The position numbers and the translations under genes are program-made. This document shows positions 6,315 through 15,101 of a stretch of 52,223 bases of DNA, in pieces; the stretch's first letter is position 1, and every line of letters starts with the position of its first letter. Source of the stretch: CALMFQ01 sp964495595 (GTDB lineage: Bacteria > Pseudomonadota > Gammaproteobacteria > Burkholderiales > SCOH01); assembly GCA_964495595.1 (NCBI GenBank), contig CAZBWH010000014.1, positions 1 to 52,223 of the forward strand, written 5' to 3'. The notes under the pieces are model-generated. The model saw only the letters and a program-made list of their open reading frames with translations, searched no databases and had not been told where the DNA came from.

Positions 6315-8771
6315 ATGTTGATGAATAGCACTGCGCCAAACAATGTTGTTTCGCTGAGCGAGCATGACCGGTTCAAGCGTCCGGAGGGATCGAACCCGCT
6401 GGTCGAGTGCCGGGACATGGCTGCTGACCTTCTGGCCCGGTCGTTGGCACGAATGCTGGACCGGATTGATGAATCGCTGTACGAGCTGGCCGAGAACGCT
6501 CTCAACACCGACGTGCAGCGGCTTTACCTTGATGCCCGTGCCAACGCTCGTGCCTATCGCTCTTCGATCGAAGCCGATTTCCGGCGTAATTTCGTATCCG
6601 GTTTCAACAAGAAACTGACTGCGGTCAATTCGGATTCCAGTTTGTCGTTCAGTTCCCTGGCCGCTACGATGGAGTTGAGCCTGGTCGACGAGCACGAGTT
6701 GGAGTCGTCGATCATGGCCAGCGACATTGCCAAGAAGCTGCGCAGCAAGAGCGGGGACGAACTGACCGCTCTTGATTGCCGGATGAGCCAGCTGATGCGC
6801 AACCCCGATCTGGCTGAAGAGGATAACCCACTGGGCCCGCAGGCAGTCATCAACGCTTTCAAGGAGGCCTGCAATCGGCTGGAAAGCAATGTCAATGTCA
6901 AACTGATCATCCTCAAGCAGTTTGACACGCTGGTGTCGGATGACATTCAGCAGGTTTACCAAAACCTTAATCTGCACCTGATCCAGCGCAATGTGTTGCC
7001 CACCATCCCCCCGGAGTTGTTACGTCGGCGTGGCAAGTCGATGAGCGCCCCGCCGCAGCGTACTGCTGCACCTGACAAGCCGGCTGACGTGGCAAAGGCC
7101 ACTTCGGAACAATCAGGAGGGGCGAGCGAGCTGGAGCTGTTCCAGACCTTGCAGCAGCTTCTGGCCGCTAGGCAGCCATCTGCCGGCGTTGCGGCGATGC
7201 ACACTGCCGGGCCGGGTACTTCAGCAGCTCATGTTGCTGCTACAGGGGGAGCTGGTGGAGCGACCCAGGCTGCAGCCGGCGGGTTCCCGTCGCTGAATGC
7301 CAGCATGGTCGATGTGCTGACCAGCCTGCAACAAGGTGATATCGCTGCCATTGTGGTTGATGGTGCAGCCGATCTGGCCCAGCTCGATGCGGGCCGGGTC
7401 AATGTGCTGCACCAATTGAAAGACACCGCCATCGGCCGGCAGGCGGAGGGCGTTGATGCCATGACCATCGACATCGTGGCGATGCTGTTTGACTATATTT
7501 TCGACGACCGCAAGATACCTGATTCGTTGAAGGCGTTGATTGGCAGGCTGCAGATACCCATTCTCAAGGTAGCGATTCTCGACAAGAAGTTTTTTTCCCG
7601 CAAGACACACCCCGCCAGGCGGCTGCTGGACACGCTGGCACATACCGCGATCGGCTGGAACGAGCAGGGGCGGGAGCAGGATCGCCTGTACGCCAAGCTG
7701 GACAGCCTGGTGCATCGCATTCTCAGCAGCTTCGAGGATGATCTCGCGGTATTTGAGTCTGCCCAGCAGGAGCTGGAGCAGTTTCTGGCCGATGAAGAGC
7801 AGCAGGCTTTGCAGCTGGCCGAAGCGTCGGCCAAGGTCATCTACGACCATGAATGGCTGGCGGTGGCCAAGGCCGTTGCCGAAGCGGAAATTCGCCGACG
7901 CATTTCCGGTGCCGATGTTCCGACTGTGATCCGTGAGTTTCTGTCCAGTCAGTGGTCCGGCGTACTGCTGTCGGCGTATGTTCGCAATGGCTCTGACAGC
8001 GAGGCGTGGCGTGGCGGTTTGCAGACCATGGATGATTTGATCTGGAGTGTGCAGGCCAAGCGTGCCGCCGAAGACCGGATGAAGCTGGTCAGCATGTTGC
8101 CGGGAATGCTAAAGCGATTAGAAGCCGGGCTGGAGAGTTGTGGAACCGGGAAAGAGGTTCGTGAACGTTTCTTTTCCGAACTGGTGCGTGCGCATGCGAC
8201 AGCGATCAAATCCGGTGTTGCGCCGGTGCAGGCTGCGTCTGACCCGCTGACGCCGCCAGTGGCTGTTACGGTGACATTCGACTCCGCCCCGGTGGCGGTG
8301 AGTCCGATCGAGCAACTTCTGGTGGATGAGCTGGTGCCGATGGACAGGCTGGAGCAGGCAGCTACTCGCCAGACCGTATCGAGCTTTGAAAGCGATCTGA
8401 TCGCTTCAGCCAATCTGCGCAATCCGGAAAAGTTTTCCGAGATCCAGCAAGTCATGGAAGATCGCTTGCTTGACCAGATGGGGGGAGATCCGTTTGACCA
8501 GCAAGCGCGAACCCTGCTGCGGGGTAGCTGGGTGGAGTTTACCCAGGAGGACGGTGTGCTGATGCGCGCCAAGCTGGCATGGGTCAGCCCGATGAAGAGC
8601 ATGTACCTGTTTACCAACCGGCAGGGCCTGAATGCGATGTCGATCAAACTGGCTGGTCTGGCTGCCCGTCTGCGTGCCGGTACGGCCAGGCTGGTTGAGG
8701 ACGATGCGTTGGTCGACCGTGCGGTCAGCAGCCTGCTGGTGTCTTTGCAGTCGCCAGCTACCTTGCACTGA
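6315..8771 (+). CDS. DUF1631 family protein with PilZ-like C-terminal region
   Basis: An 818-residue soluble protein; the ATG at 6315 follows GGAGG by 8 bases and is preferred over a TTG at 6300. The long alpha-helical body with segments such as LARSLARMLDRIDESLYELAE near the start and LTSLQQGDIAAI about residue 330 resembles the DUF1631 family of beta- and gammaproteobacteria. Residues about 235-310 form an Ala/Gly/Pro-rich linker. Near the C-terminus, LLRGSWVEFTQEDG followed by RAKLAWVSPMKSMYLFTNR resembles a degenerate PilZ beta-barrel of the kind seen in this family; the N-terminal RxxxR of classical c-di-GMP-binding PilZ domains is not evident. The biochemical role is unknown. The c-di-GMP riboswitch in its leader ties it to c-di-GMP signalling. 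Confidence 0.85.
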   Translation: MLMNSTAPNNVVSLSEHDRFKRPEGSNPLVECRDMAADLLARSLARMLDRIDESLYELAENALNTDVQRLYLDARANARAYRSSIEADFRRNFVSGFNKKLTAVNSDSSLSFSSLAATMELSLVDEHELESSIMASDIAKKLRSKSGDELTALDCRMSQLMRNPDLAEEDNPLGPQAVINAFKEACNRLESNVNVKLIILKQFDTLVSDDIQQVYQNLNLHLIQRNVLPTIPPELLRRRGKSMSAPPQRTAAPDKPADVAKATSEQSGGASELELFQTLQQLLAARQPSAGVAAMHTAGPGTSAAHVAATGGAGGATQAAAGGFPSLNASMVDVLTSLQQGDIAAIVVDGAADLAQLDAGRVNVLHQLKDTAIGRQAEGVDAMTIDIVAMLFDYIFDDRKIPDSLKALIGRLQIPILKVAILDKKFFSRKTHPARRLLDTLAHTAIGWNEQGREQDRLYAKLDSLVHRILSSFEDDLAVFESAQQELEQFLADEEQQALQLAEASAKVIYDHEWLAVAKAVAEAEIRRRISGADVPTVIREFLSSQWSGVLLSAYVRNGSDSEAWRGGLQTMDDLIWSVQAKRAAEDRMKLVSMLPGMLKRLEAGLESCGTGKEVRERFFSELVRAHATAIKSGVAPVQAASDPLTPPVAVTVTFDSAPVAVSPIEQLLVDELVPMDRLEQAATRQTVSSFESDLIASANLRNPEKFSEIQQVMEDRLLDQMGGDPFDQQARTLLRGSWVEFTQEDGVLMRAKLAWVSPMKSMYLFTNRQGLNAMSIKLAGLAARLRAGTARLVEDDALVDRAVSSLLVSLQSPATLH

Positions 8772-8832
8772 TCCGGCCGTCAGGCCGATAATGCTTGCCG
8801 TGCGCCGCCAGGCGCTGGATGGTGGATGACAG

Positions 8833-8858
8833 AACGGGCCGGTTTGCGGCCCGTTTGC
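8833..8858 (+). terminator. Intrinsic terminator after the DUF1631 gene
   Basis: AACGGGCC (8833-8840) pairs perfectly with GGCCCGTT (8848-8855) over 8 bp with a 7-base loop, followed by TTGCTTT. It lies only a few bases before the waaF ribosome site, so it may end the riboswitch transcript or act as an attenuator for read-through into waaF. Confidence 0.65.
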
Positions 8859-8870
8859 TTTGGAGGATGG

Positions 8871-9899
8871 ATGTATTCGGTTCTGGTAGTCGCACCGGCC
8901 TGGGTCGGTGACAGCGTGATGGCACAGCCTTTGTACCGCTTGCTGGCAGATCGGCACGCCGGGTTGGTGCTGGATGTGCTGGCCCCCGTCTGGACCTTGC
9001 CTTTGCTGCGGCGTATGCCTCAAGTGCGACATGCGATCGAGAATCCGTTTGCGCATGGCCAGTTGCGACTGGGGGAACGGCGGGCGCTGGGAGTGTCCTT
9101 GCGTGCTGCGCGTTACGATCAGGCTATCGTGTTGCCTAACTCGCTCAAATCGGCGCTGATTCCGTGGTTTGCCAATATTCCCCGCCGTACCGGCTTCGTT
9201 GGCGAAATGCGCTGCGGATTGCTCAACGATTCGCGCCGGCTGGACGAGGCGGCGTTGCCGTTGATGGTAGAGCGCTTTGCCGCGTTGGCTGGTGACAAGG
9301 GCGAGCCATTGGCACGGCCGTTGCCCGAGCCGCGGCTGCAGGTCAGCAGGGACCAGGCGAACCAGGTCGTTCAGGCGCTGGGCCTGGACTTGCAGCGCCC
9401 GGCAGTGGCTTTTTGCCCTGGTGCCGAATTCGGCCCGGCAAAGCGCTGGCCAACCAGCCATTTTGCAGCGCTGGCGCGACAGCTGCTCACCGCCGGGCTG
9501 CAGGTGTGGATTCTGGGGTCGGGCAAGGATCGCGAGATTGGCGATCAGATTGCCAGCCTTGCCGGTGAGGCGCAGGTGATCAATCTGGCCGGGCGAACCA
9601 GCCTAGATCAAGCGGTGGATTTGCTGGCGCTGGCGGCGGTGGTGGTGACCAATGATTCTGGCCTGATGCATGTCGCTGCGGCGCTGGAGCGCCCGGTGGT
9701 GGCGTTGTTTGGTTCTTCCAGCCCAGGGTTTACGCCACCGCTGAGCAGCCAGGCCGAAGTGCTGTCGCTGAAGTTGTCCTGCAGCCCGTGTTTCAAACGT
9801 GAGTGCCCGTTGGGGACGCTGGCTTGTCTTGAGCAGCTTGCGCCGGCAACGGTGGCTGGCGTGGTGCAGCGCAAGCTGGCCGGTGGCGGGGCTATTTGA
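8871..9899 (+). CDS. waaF: Lipopolysaccharide heptosyltransferase II (GT9)
   Basis: A 342-residue glycosyltransferase family 9 enzyme that adds the second L-glycero-D-manno-heptose to the LPS inner core at the cytoplasmic membrane face. Diagnostic motifs are the N-terminal PAWVGDSVMAQPL, the donor-binding FCPGAEFGPAKRWP, and NDSGLMHVAAALERPVVALFGSSSP followed by a cysteine-rich CSPCFKRECPLG block, all typical of WaaF. The ATG at 8871 follows GGAGGATGG; an in-frame ATG at 8826 adds a non-conserved leader through the terminator. Its 3' end overlaps the convergent metallo-hydrolase gene by 8 bases. Confidence 0.95.
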   Translation: MYSVLVVAPAWVGDSVMAQPLYRLLADRHAGLVLDVLAPVWTLPLLRRMPQVRHAIENPFAHGQLRLGERRALGVSLRAARYDQAIVLPNSLKSALIPWFANIPRRTGFVGEMRCGLLNDSRRLDEAALPLMVERFAALAGDKGEPLARPLPEPRLQVSRDQANQVVQALGLDLQRPAVAFCPGAEFGPAKRWPTSHFAALARQLLTAGLQVWILGSGKDREIGDQIASLAGEAQVINLAGRTSLDQAVDLLALAAVVVTNDSGLMHVAAALERPVVALFGSSSPGFTPPLSSQAEVLSLKLSCSPCFKRECPLGTLACLEQLAPATVAGVVQRKLAGGGAI

Positions 9900-10770
9900 T
9901 CCAGGCGGGAAAGAATCCCAGTTTCTGCTGCACTTCCAGATCGTGGGTGGGGATGACGATGGTACCCGGTTCGGCCATGGCGGCGGCGATGCGCTGGATG
10001 GTGGCGTCGGTCTGGCTGCGATCCTGATCGGCAAACCAGCGAACCGGCCAGGCTTTGCGGCTACTGTCCTGCGCTTCACGCACCCGCCAGACGGCGTCAC
10101 CGACCAGCAGCAGCCGGTGTTCGGTCGACAGGTTGACGTACATTGCCGTGGCGCCGGGGGTGTGCCCCGGCGTGGGCACCAGTACGACACTGCCGTCGCC
10201 AAATACGTCGTGGCTGTGGCTGAAGCCACGGTAGGGCGTCGCGTCGAAGTGCAGCGTTTGCCAGCGAATGGCCGGGTCCTGTCCGATGCTCGGCAATACT
10301 CGCGGCGGGCGATCGGTTTGCAGGTAACGGCGTTCACTGTCTGGCAAGTGAACCGTGGCCTCAGGAAAATCGCGTACGCCGGACAGGTGATCCCAGTGGC
10401 CGTGCGAGAGATAGATCTGGCTGATGCGGATGCCGGCCTGATCGAGCTGCTGGCGGGCTGGCGTTTCTTTTTCATATTGCAGCAGGGGACGGGCCCACAG
10501 CGGCATGTCGCGGGCTTCTTCGTCGATCCGGCTGCCCAGTCCTGCGTCAAACAGCAGGTTGCCTTGTGGATGCTGGATCAGGATGGCGGTGTGGACGGTG
10601 GGGCGATTGGTGAACCAGCTGCCTCCCGCGGTGACCAGTGCTTCCGGCGTGGCGGGCACCAGCGCCGTGCGCAGCAGGGCGGCCTGTACGACCGGCGTGG
10701 CGGTGTCGGCAACGGTGTGCTGGCCCAGCAGGGCGCTGGCCAGCAGGCAGGGCAGGAGCAGGCGTGTCAT
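9892..10770 (-). CDS. Exported MBL-fold metallo-hydrolase
   Basis: The 292-residue product has a signal peptide (hydrophobic residues 3-15, probable cleavage near 21) and a metallo-beta-lactamase fold: HGHWDH at residues 123-128, the distal PTPGHTPGA motif, VGDAVW and a late THD. The pattern fits the lactonase-like or general MBL-fold hydrolases rather than true beta-lactamases; some relatives hydrolyse acyl-homoserine lactones, but the substrate here cannot be decided from sequence. Export to the periplasm is inferred from the leader. It overlaps the upstream cinA-like gene by 4 bases, so the two form an operon. Confidence 0.88.
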   Translation of the reverse strand: MTRLLLPCLLASALLGQHTVADTATPVVQAALLRTALVPATPEALVTAGGSWFTNRPTVHTAILIQHPQGNLLFDAGLGSRIDEEARDMPLWARPLLQYEKETPARQQLDQAGIRISQIYLSHGHWDHLSGVRDFPEATVHLPDSERRYLQTDRPPRVLPSIGQDPAIRWQTLHFDATPYRGFSHSHDVFGDGSVVLVPTPGHTPGATAMYVNLSTEHRLLLVGDAVWRVREAQDSSRKAWPVRWFADQDRSQTDATIQRIAAAMAEPGTIVIPTHDLEVQQKLGFFPAWIK

Positions 10771-11534
10771 CGTGGTGTGTCCTCTTCGCAGGCATAGCCC
10801 TGGCTGAGGAGCGCCTGCTGTAGCCAGTCCAGCGCGGCCCGGGCCAGGTGCGGCTGGCCGGTGAGTCCAAATTCGATATGCGGTGGGGTGTGGTCGTCGC
10901 CGAAGCTGGGCAGGCTGGAAAAGCGGATGGCGGGAAACTGGCTGACCAGCGTTTCCATGGTCTGGATCAGATTGCCTTCCCGCGCCTGAGGAACGATCAG
11001 CCGCAGCTCGACCGTGGGCGTTTGCTGCTGCAGGGCTGCGTAGTGCTGGTCGAGCACCCAGTCGACCATTGGCCAGGCCATGCTGGGAAAGCCGGGAACA
11101 AAATGATGCCGGCCAATGCTGAAGCCGGGGATGTGGTTGACCGGGTTGGGAATCAATTCGCAGCCAGCGGGCAGATCGGCCATCCGCACCCGGTTGGGCC
11201 AGGCTTGGTCACCGAATTGCGCTTCGATCAGCGCGAGTGCTTGCGGGTGGCGTTCGAGCGCGACGCCGGCGGCGTCGGCGGCAGCCTGGCGGGTGTGATC
11301 GTCCGGGGTGGCGCCAATGCCACCAAAGCTGAATACAATGTCGTCGCTGGCCAGCGTGCGCTGCAGGGTGGCGCACAGTTGCGCTGGTTCGTCAGCCAGA
11401 TAGCTGGCCCAGCCCAGTTGCAGGCCACGGCTGCGCAGGGTGTCGATCAGGTGGTGCAGGTGTTTGTCCTGCCGTTTGCCTGAGAGCAGTTCGTCACCGA
11501 TGATGAGGGCGCCAATGGTCACGTTGTTCTCCAT
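10767..11534 (-). CDS. CinA N-terminal-like molybdopterin-binding domain protein
   Basis: A 255-residue protein made of the MoaB/MogA-like domain found at the N-terminus of CinA (competence/damage-inducible protein A). Key segments are IIGDELLSGKRQDKH near residue 12, the glycine-rich FSFGGIGATPDDHTRQAAA at about 70-88, and the central NPVNHIPGF. The C-terminal nicotinamide-nucleotide amidase domain of full CinA is absent, as in many stand-alone relatives of this type. The role of the isolated domain is not well established. It is the first gene of a two-gene unit with the MBL hydrolase and is divergent from the zinc-ribbon gene. Confidence 0.85.
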   Translation of the reverse strand: MENNVTIGALIIGDELLSGKRQDKHLHHLIDTLRSRGLQLGWASYLADEPAQLCATLQRTLASDDIVFSFGGIGATPDDHTRQAAADAAGVALERHPQALALIEAQFGDQAWPNRVRMADLPAGCELIPNPVNHIPGFSIGRHHFVPGFPSMAWPMVDWVLDQHYAALQQQTPTVELRLIVPQAREGNLIQTMETLVSQFPAIRFSSLPSFGDDHTPPHIEFGLTGQPHLARAALDWLQQALLSQGYACEEDTPR

Positions 11535-11648
11535 GTTGTTCGAAAAAATCGAATAGTTCTGCTGTTTATTACCGGTATTATTGACGCAATTTGCCCGTTA
11601 GACTTGGCCGGTCGCTGGTTGCTGACCAGTTTTTCCGGGAGATATGTC

Positions 11649-11936
11649 ATGCAATGTCCGTTATGCCACATTCCGTTGCAAATGTCTGTCCGCCAGGAGG
11701 TGGAAATCGATTACTGCCCGCAGTGCCGCGGTGTCTGGCTCGACCGGGGCGAGCTGGACAAGATCATCGAGCGCAGTCTGGCGCAGGATGGCGGGCGAGG
11801 TCGACAGCAGGCGCTGCATTCGCCTGGCCATTCGCCGCGCCAGTCGGACGTTCGCCCGCAGTCGCACCACGATGTGGGACACTACCGGCAGCACAAGCGC
11901 AAATCGTTTCTCAGCGATCTGTTTGATTTTGACTGA
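11649..11936 (+). CDS. Small zinc-ribbon (zf-TFIIB family) protein
   Basis: A 95-residue protein starting at ATG 11649 behind GGGAGAT. The N-terminus holds CPLC at residues 3-6 and CPQCRGVWLDRGELDKI at about 24-40, the CxxC...CxxCxGxWLDxGEL signature of the zf-TFIIB/COG3809 family. The rest is a hydrophilic, His/Gln/Arg-rich tail ending in FLSDLFDFD. Members bind one zinc; their function is not known. It lies 37 bases before the TerC gene, so cotranscription is likely. Confidence 0.85.
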   Translation: MQCPLCHIPLQMSVRQEVEIDYCPQCRGVWLDRGELDKIIERSLAQDGGRGRQQALHSPGHSPRQSDVRPQSHHDVGHYRQHKRKSFLSDLFDFD

Positions 11937-11973
11937 TCGCTGAATCGGCTTACAGGGGTAAAGGAGAATCCAA

Positions 11974-12933
11974 ATGATTGAGACGGTAGGCAGCGGCTGG
12001 ATGTGGGGCGGGTTTGTGGTGTTCGTACTTGCCATGCTGGCTGTGGATATGTTTGCGCTGGGCGGCAAGGGGGTTCACCGGGTGTCGGTGCGGGAGGCGC
12101 TGGGCTGGTCGGCGGTGTGGGTGGCGCTGGCGCTGGCGTTCAACGCCGTGCTGTGGTGGTATCTCGATCAGAACATGGGGCGCGAGGTGGCCAACACCAA
12201 GGCGCTGGAGTTCCTGTCGGGTTATCTGATCGAAAAATCGCTGTCGGTCGACAACATATTCGTGTTCCTGATGGTGTTCAGCTACTTTGCGGTGCCGGCC
12301 GAGTATCAGCGGCGGGTGTTGCTGTACGGGGTGATTGGCGCGCTGGTAATGCGGGCGGTGATGATCCTGTTGGGGGTGTGGCTGGTGACCCAGTTCAGCT
12401 GGGTGTTGTATCTGTTTGGCGTTTTTCTGCTGATTACCGGGGTGAAGATGCTGATCTTTGCCGACCACGAACCGGATCTGGACAAGAATCCGATCCTGCG
12501 CTGGCTGCGCGGCCATCTCCGGATTACCGAGGGTTACGAGGGCGAGCGGTTTTTCACTGTTCGTAACGGGGTGCGGTATGTCACGCCGCTGTTTCTGGTG
12601 CTGGTGCTGATCGAGGCGACTGATCTGGTCTTTGCGGTAGATAGCATTCCGGCTATTTTTGCCATTACCACCGATCCGTTCATCGTGTTCACGTCCAACA
12701 TCTTTGCCATCATGGGATTGCGGGCGTTGTATTTCCTGCTGGCGGATATGGCCGAGCGTTTCCATCTACTGAAATACGGCCTGGCGCTGGTGTTGATCTT
12801 TGTCGGTGCCAAGATGCTGGCTGCGTACTGGTTTCATCTGCCGGTCCAGTATTCGCTGCTGATCGTTGGCAGTATCATTGGTGGTTCGATCTGGCTGAGC
12901 CTGAAGCTGAGCCGGCCGGCCAAGGCCGGATGA
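11974..12933 (+). CDS. TerC/Alx family integral membrane protein
   Basis: A 319-residue polytopic protein with about nine hydrophobic helices and the family motifs SLSVDNIFVFLMVF (about residue 90) and ATDLVFAVDSIPAIFAIT (about 215-232), whose acidic residues lie in membrane helices. TerC/Alx proteins export manganese or help load metals onto exported proteins. It follows a good ribosome site (AAAGGAGAATCC). The 37-base gap upstream is too short for the manganese-sensing yybP-ykoY riboswitch that often precedes such genes. Confidence 0.93.
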   Translation: MIETVGSGWMWGGFVVFVLAMLAVDMFALGGKGVHRVSVREALGWSAVWVALALAFNAVLWWYLDQNMGREVANTKALEFLSGYLIEKSLSVDNIFVFLMVFSYFAVPAEYQRRVLLYGVIGALVMRAVMILLGVWLVTQFSWVLYLFGVFLLITGVKMLIFADHEPDLDKNPILRWLRGHLRITEGYEGERFFTVRNGVRYVTPLFLVLVLIEATDLVFAVDSIPAIFAITTDPFIVFTSNIFAIMGLRALYFLLADMAERFHLLKYGLALVLIFVGAKMLAAYWFHLPVQYSLLIVGSIIGGSIWLSLKLSRPAKAG

Positions 12934-12957
12934 TTGCAACCCGGCAGGAGCTGTGTC

Positions 12958-13449
12958 ATGCCCTTAGCGTCAATGGCAGCGCGCTGGCAGCAGGCGCTGG
13001 CGCTCAGAATCCCGCCACCGCTGGTGCTGCTGCTGTGCGGGCTGGCCGGCTGGGCGCTTGACTGGCGTTGGCCGCTGGCGTTGCTGCCGCAGCCAGTAGC
13101 CCGGCTGGCGGGGCTGGCACTGTCTTTGGCGGGGGGGGGACTGGCGCTGGCGGGTGTGCTGCAGTTCCGCCGCGCCCACACCACGATCAATCCGCTCAAT
13201 CCTTCCCGTAGCAGCCATCTGGTGGAGGAAGGGCTGTACGCCCGTACCCGCAATCCGATGTATCTGGGCATGGCGCTGGCGCTGGCCGGCTGGGGGTGTG
13301 TGCTGGGCAATCCGCTGAGCTGGTTGGGTGTGCCGTTGTTTGTGAGCTGGATCACCTGGCTGCAGATCAAGCCCGAGGAACAGGCCTTGCGCCAGCGCTT
13401 TGGCCCGTACTTCGAGCAGTATTGCCAGCGGGTGCGGCGCTGGCTCTAA
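12958..13449 (+). CDS. Isoprenylcysteine carboxyl methyltransferase-like membrane protein
   Basis: A 163-residue membrane protein starting at ATG 12958 behind AGGAG; an in-frame TTG at 12934 has no ribosome site. The PEMT/ICMT pattern is visible: LVEEGLYARTRNPMYLGMAL in the middle, then PLFVSWITWLQIKPEEQALRQRFG and a C-terminal YFEQYCQRVRRWL, with four hydrophobic helices. Such proteins methylate small lipophilic substrates with S-adenosylmethionine; the substrate is unknown in most bacteria. A run of nine G at 13131-13139 lies within codons 58-61. Confidence 0.85.
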   Translation: MPLASMAARWQQALALRIPPPLVLLLCGLAGWALDWRWPLALLPQPVARLAGLALSLAGGGLALAGVLQFRRAHTTINPLNPSRSSHLVEEGLYARTRNPMYLGMALALAGWGCVLGNPLSWLGVPLFVSWITWLQIKPEEQALRQRFGPYFEQYCQRVRRWL

Positions 13450-13484
13450 CTCTAACAGCCTGCAAGCCGCGCCCAGCTTGCCTC

Positions 13485-13527
13485 GCAGGCCGGCCTGCAG
13501 GCCGCTCTGGTATTGGCTCCCAGGCTG
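13485..13527. repeat. Intergenic palindrome plus partial copy of the 37.5 kb repeat
   Basis: The 79-base gap between convergent genes holds a perfect 14-base palindrome, GCAGGCCGGCCTGC (13485-13498). Bases 13507-13527 then match 37527-37547 in 20 of 21 positions (CTGGTATTGG then C-T/C-CCCAGGCTG). Only one arm of the element at 37.5 kb is present here. Confidence 0.55.
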
Positions 13528-13528
13528 C

Positions 13529-14359
13529 CTATCTGGCGTGTTTTCGTGGGATGGCAGGGCGCAGGATGAGCGAGGCGAGGTAACCTGCCCCGGCCAGCAG
13601 GATAATCGTTGCCCCGGTCGGTAAATCCGGCCCGAACGATAGCGCCAGTCCGCCCGAGGTGAGTAGCATGCCCAGGCCGATCGAGCCGAACATGATCAGA
13701 TGCAGCCGGCGGGTAAACTGGCCGGCAATCGCCGCTGGCAGGGTGAGCAAGGCAATAACCAGAATCAGCCCGACCACCTGGGTCAGCACTACCACCGTGA
13801 CGGCCACCATGCCCAGCAGCAGCATGTACAGCGGCACCACCGGCACCCCGCGCAGCCGGGCGTATTCCTCGTCGAAACACAGCGCCAGAAACGGCCGGCG
13901 CAGCCACGCCACCAGCAGGATCAGCGCCAGGTCGAGCCCCGCCATCCAGTAAAGTTCGGTGGGCGAGAGCATCAGGATGTTGCCGAACAGGTAGCTCATC
14001 AGGTCGGTGGTGTAGCCAGGCGTTTTGGCGACGAACACGATGCCGACCGCCATGCCCACCGACCACATCACGCTGATCAGCGTGTCTTCGTGCTCGCGCC
14101 AGCGCAGGTTGATCCAGCCGATCAGTATCGCCGCTGCCAGTGCTGCAATCAGCGCGCCCAGTTGCGGGCTGGCGCCGAGATAAGCCGCAATGCCCATGCC
14201 GCCGAGGATGGTGTGGGCGATGCCGCTGGCGAGGTAGGCGATGCGCTTGGCGACCACGTAGGTGCCGACAATGCCGCAGCAGGTGCTGGCCAGCAGGCCG
14301 CCGATCAGGGCGTATTGCAGGAAGGCGTGTTGTTGCAGGGCGCTGAAAAAGTCGCTCAT
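13529..14359 (-). CDS. znuB: Zinc ABC transporter permease
   Basis: A 276-residue polytopic ABC-3 family permease starting at ATG 14359 (MSDFFSALQQHAFLQYALIGG), 7 bases after the end of znuC. Family markers include the early STCCGIVGTYVVAKRIAYLASGIAHTILGG segment and about eight membrane helices. It forms the inner-membrane channel of the high-affinity ZnuABC zinc importer. A longer in-frame extension upstream lies wholly inside znuC and is not used. It is the last gene of znuACB. Confidence 0.93.
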   Translation of the reverse strand: MSDFFSALQQHAFLQYALIGGLLASTCCGIVGTYVVAKRIAYLASGIAHTILGGMGIAAYLGASPQLGALIAALAAAILIGWINLRWREHEDTLISVMWSVGMAVGIVFVAKTPGYTTDLMSYLFGNILMLSPTELYWMAGLDLALILLVAWLRRPFLALCFDEEYARLRGVPVVPLYMLLLGMVAVTVVVLTQVVGLILVIALLTLPAAIAGQFTRRLHLIMFGSIGLGMLLTSGGLALSFGPDLPTGATIILLAGAGYLASLILRPAIPRKHAR

Positions 14360-14366
14360 GGTCGGT

Positions 14367-15092
14367 TCAATGGCTGTGGGTGAGCTGGTGTACGTGCTTG
14401 CCGTACAGGTGTTCCAGTTCATGCGGATCGAGCTGGTCCACCGCGTGGCACACCAGCCTGCGATTGAGGCAAGCCACGCGGTTGACGTAGTCGGAAATGA
14501 AGCCGACATCGTGCGAGACGACAATGATGGTCATGCGCTGGTTGAGGTGGCGCAGCAGCTCGAAAATGGTCTTTTCGGCACGGACATCGACGCTGGCAGT
14601 GGGTTCGTCCAGCAGCAGGATGTCGGGTTGGCTGGCCAGCGCCCGTGCCATCAGTACCCGTTGCAACTGGCCACCGGAGAGCGCGCCGATCGGCCGTTCG
14701 CGCAGCTCCCAGATTTCGGTTTCACGCAGCGCCTGTTCGGCCAGCTGCCTGTCCGCGGCGCTGTTGCCACCAAACCAGCGGCGCGGCATCAGCCGGCCCA
14801 GCAGCACTGTTTCCCACACCGAAATCGGAAAATCCCTGGTGAAATTGGCGTATTGCGGCACGTAGCCGATGCGCTCAACACTGCGTCTTGGCGCCTGGCC
14901 GAATACCTGCAGCTCACCACTGTCCGGCTGCAACAGGCCCAGCATCAGCTTCAGCAGCGTGCTTTTTCCGCCACCATTGGGGCCGACGATGCCGACGAAA
15001 TCACCTTTTGCCACTTCAAGCTGGATGGCCTGCAGTACCGGCGCTCCGGCGTAGGCGAAGTGCAGATCACGGATAGCAATGACAGGTGACAT
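14367..15092 (-). CDS. znuC: Zinc ABC transporter ATP-binding protein
   Basis: This 241-residue ATPase carries Walker A GPNGGGKST (about residues 37-45), the Q-loop YVPQYANF, the ABC signature LSGGQLQRVLMARALA, Walker B ILLLDEPTASVD and the switch histidine in VVSHDVG. The C-terminus is histidine-rich (HVHQLTHSH), which is common in zinc ATPases. It energises ZnuB and sits between znuA and znuB with gaps of 9 and 7 bases. Confidence 0.95.
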   Translation of the reverse strand: MSPVIAIRDLHFAYAGAPVLQAIQLEVAKGDFVGIVGPNGGGKSTLLKLMLGLLQPDSGELQVFGQAPRRSVERIGYVPQYANFTRDFPISVWETVLLGRLMPRRWFGGNSAADRQLAEQALRETEIWELRERPIGALSGGQLQRVLMARALASQPDILLLDEPTASVDVRAEKTIFELLRHLNQRMTIIVVSHDVGFISDYVNRVACLNRRLVCHAVDQLDPHELEHLYGKHVHQLTHSH

Positions 15093-15101
15093 GTAACGCC
15101 C

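Noticed and set aside
9799..10797. 332-codon plus-strand open frame antisense to the MBL hydrolase
   Set aside because: The minus strand carries HGHWDH and a signal peptide; the plus frame has no recognisable domain.
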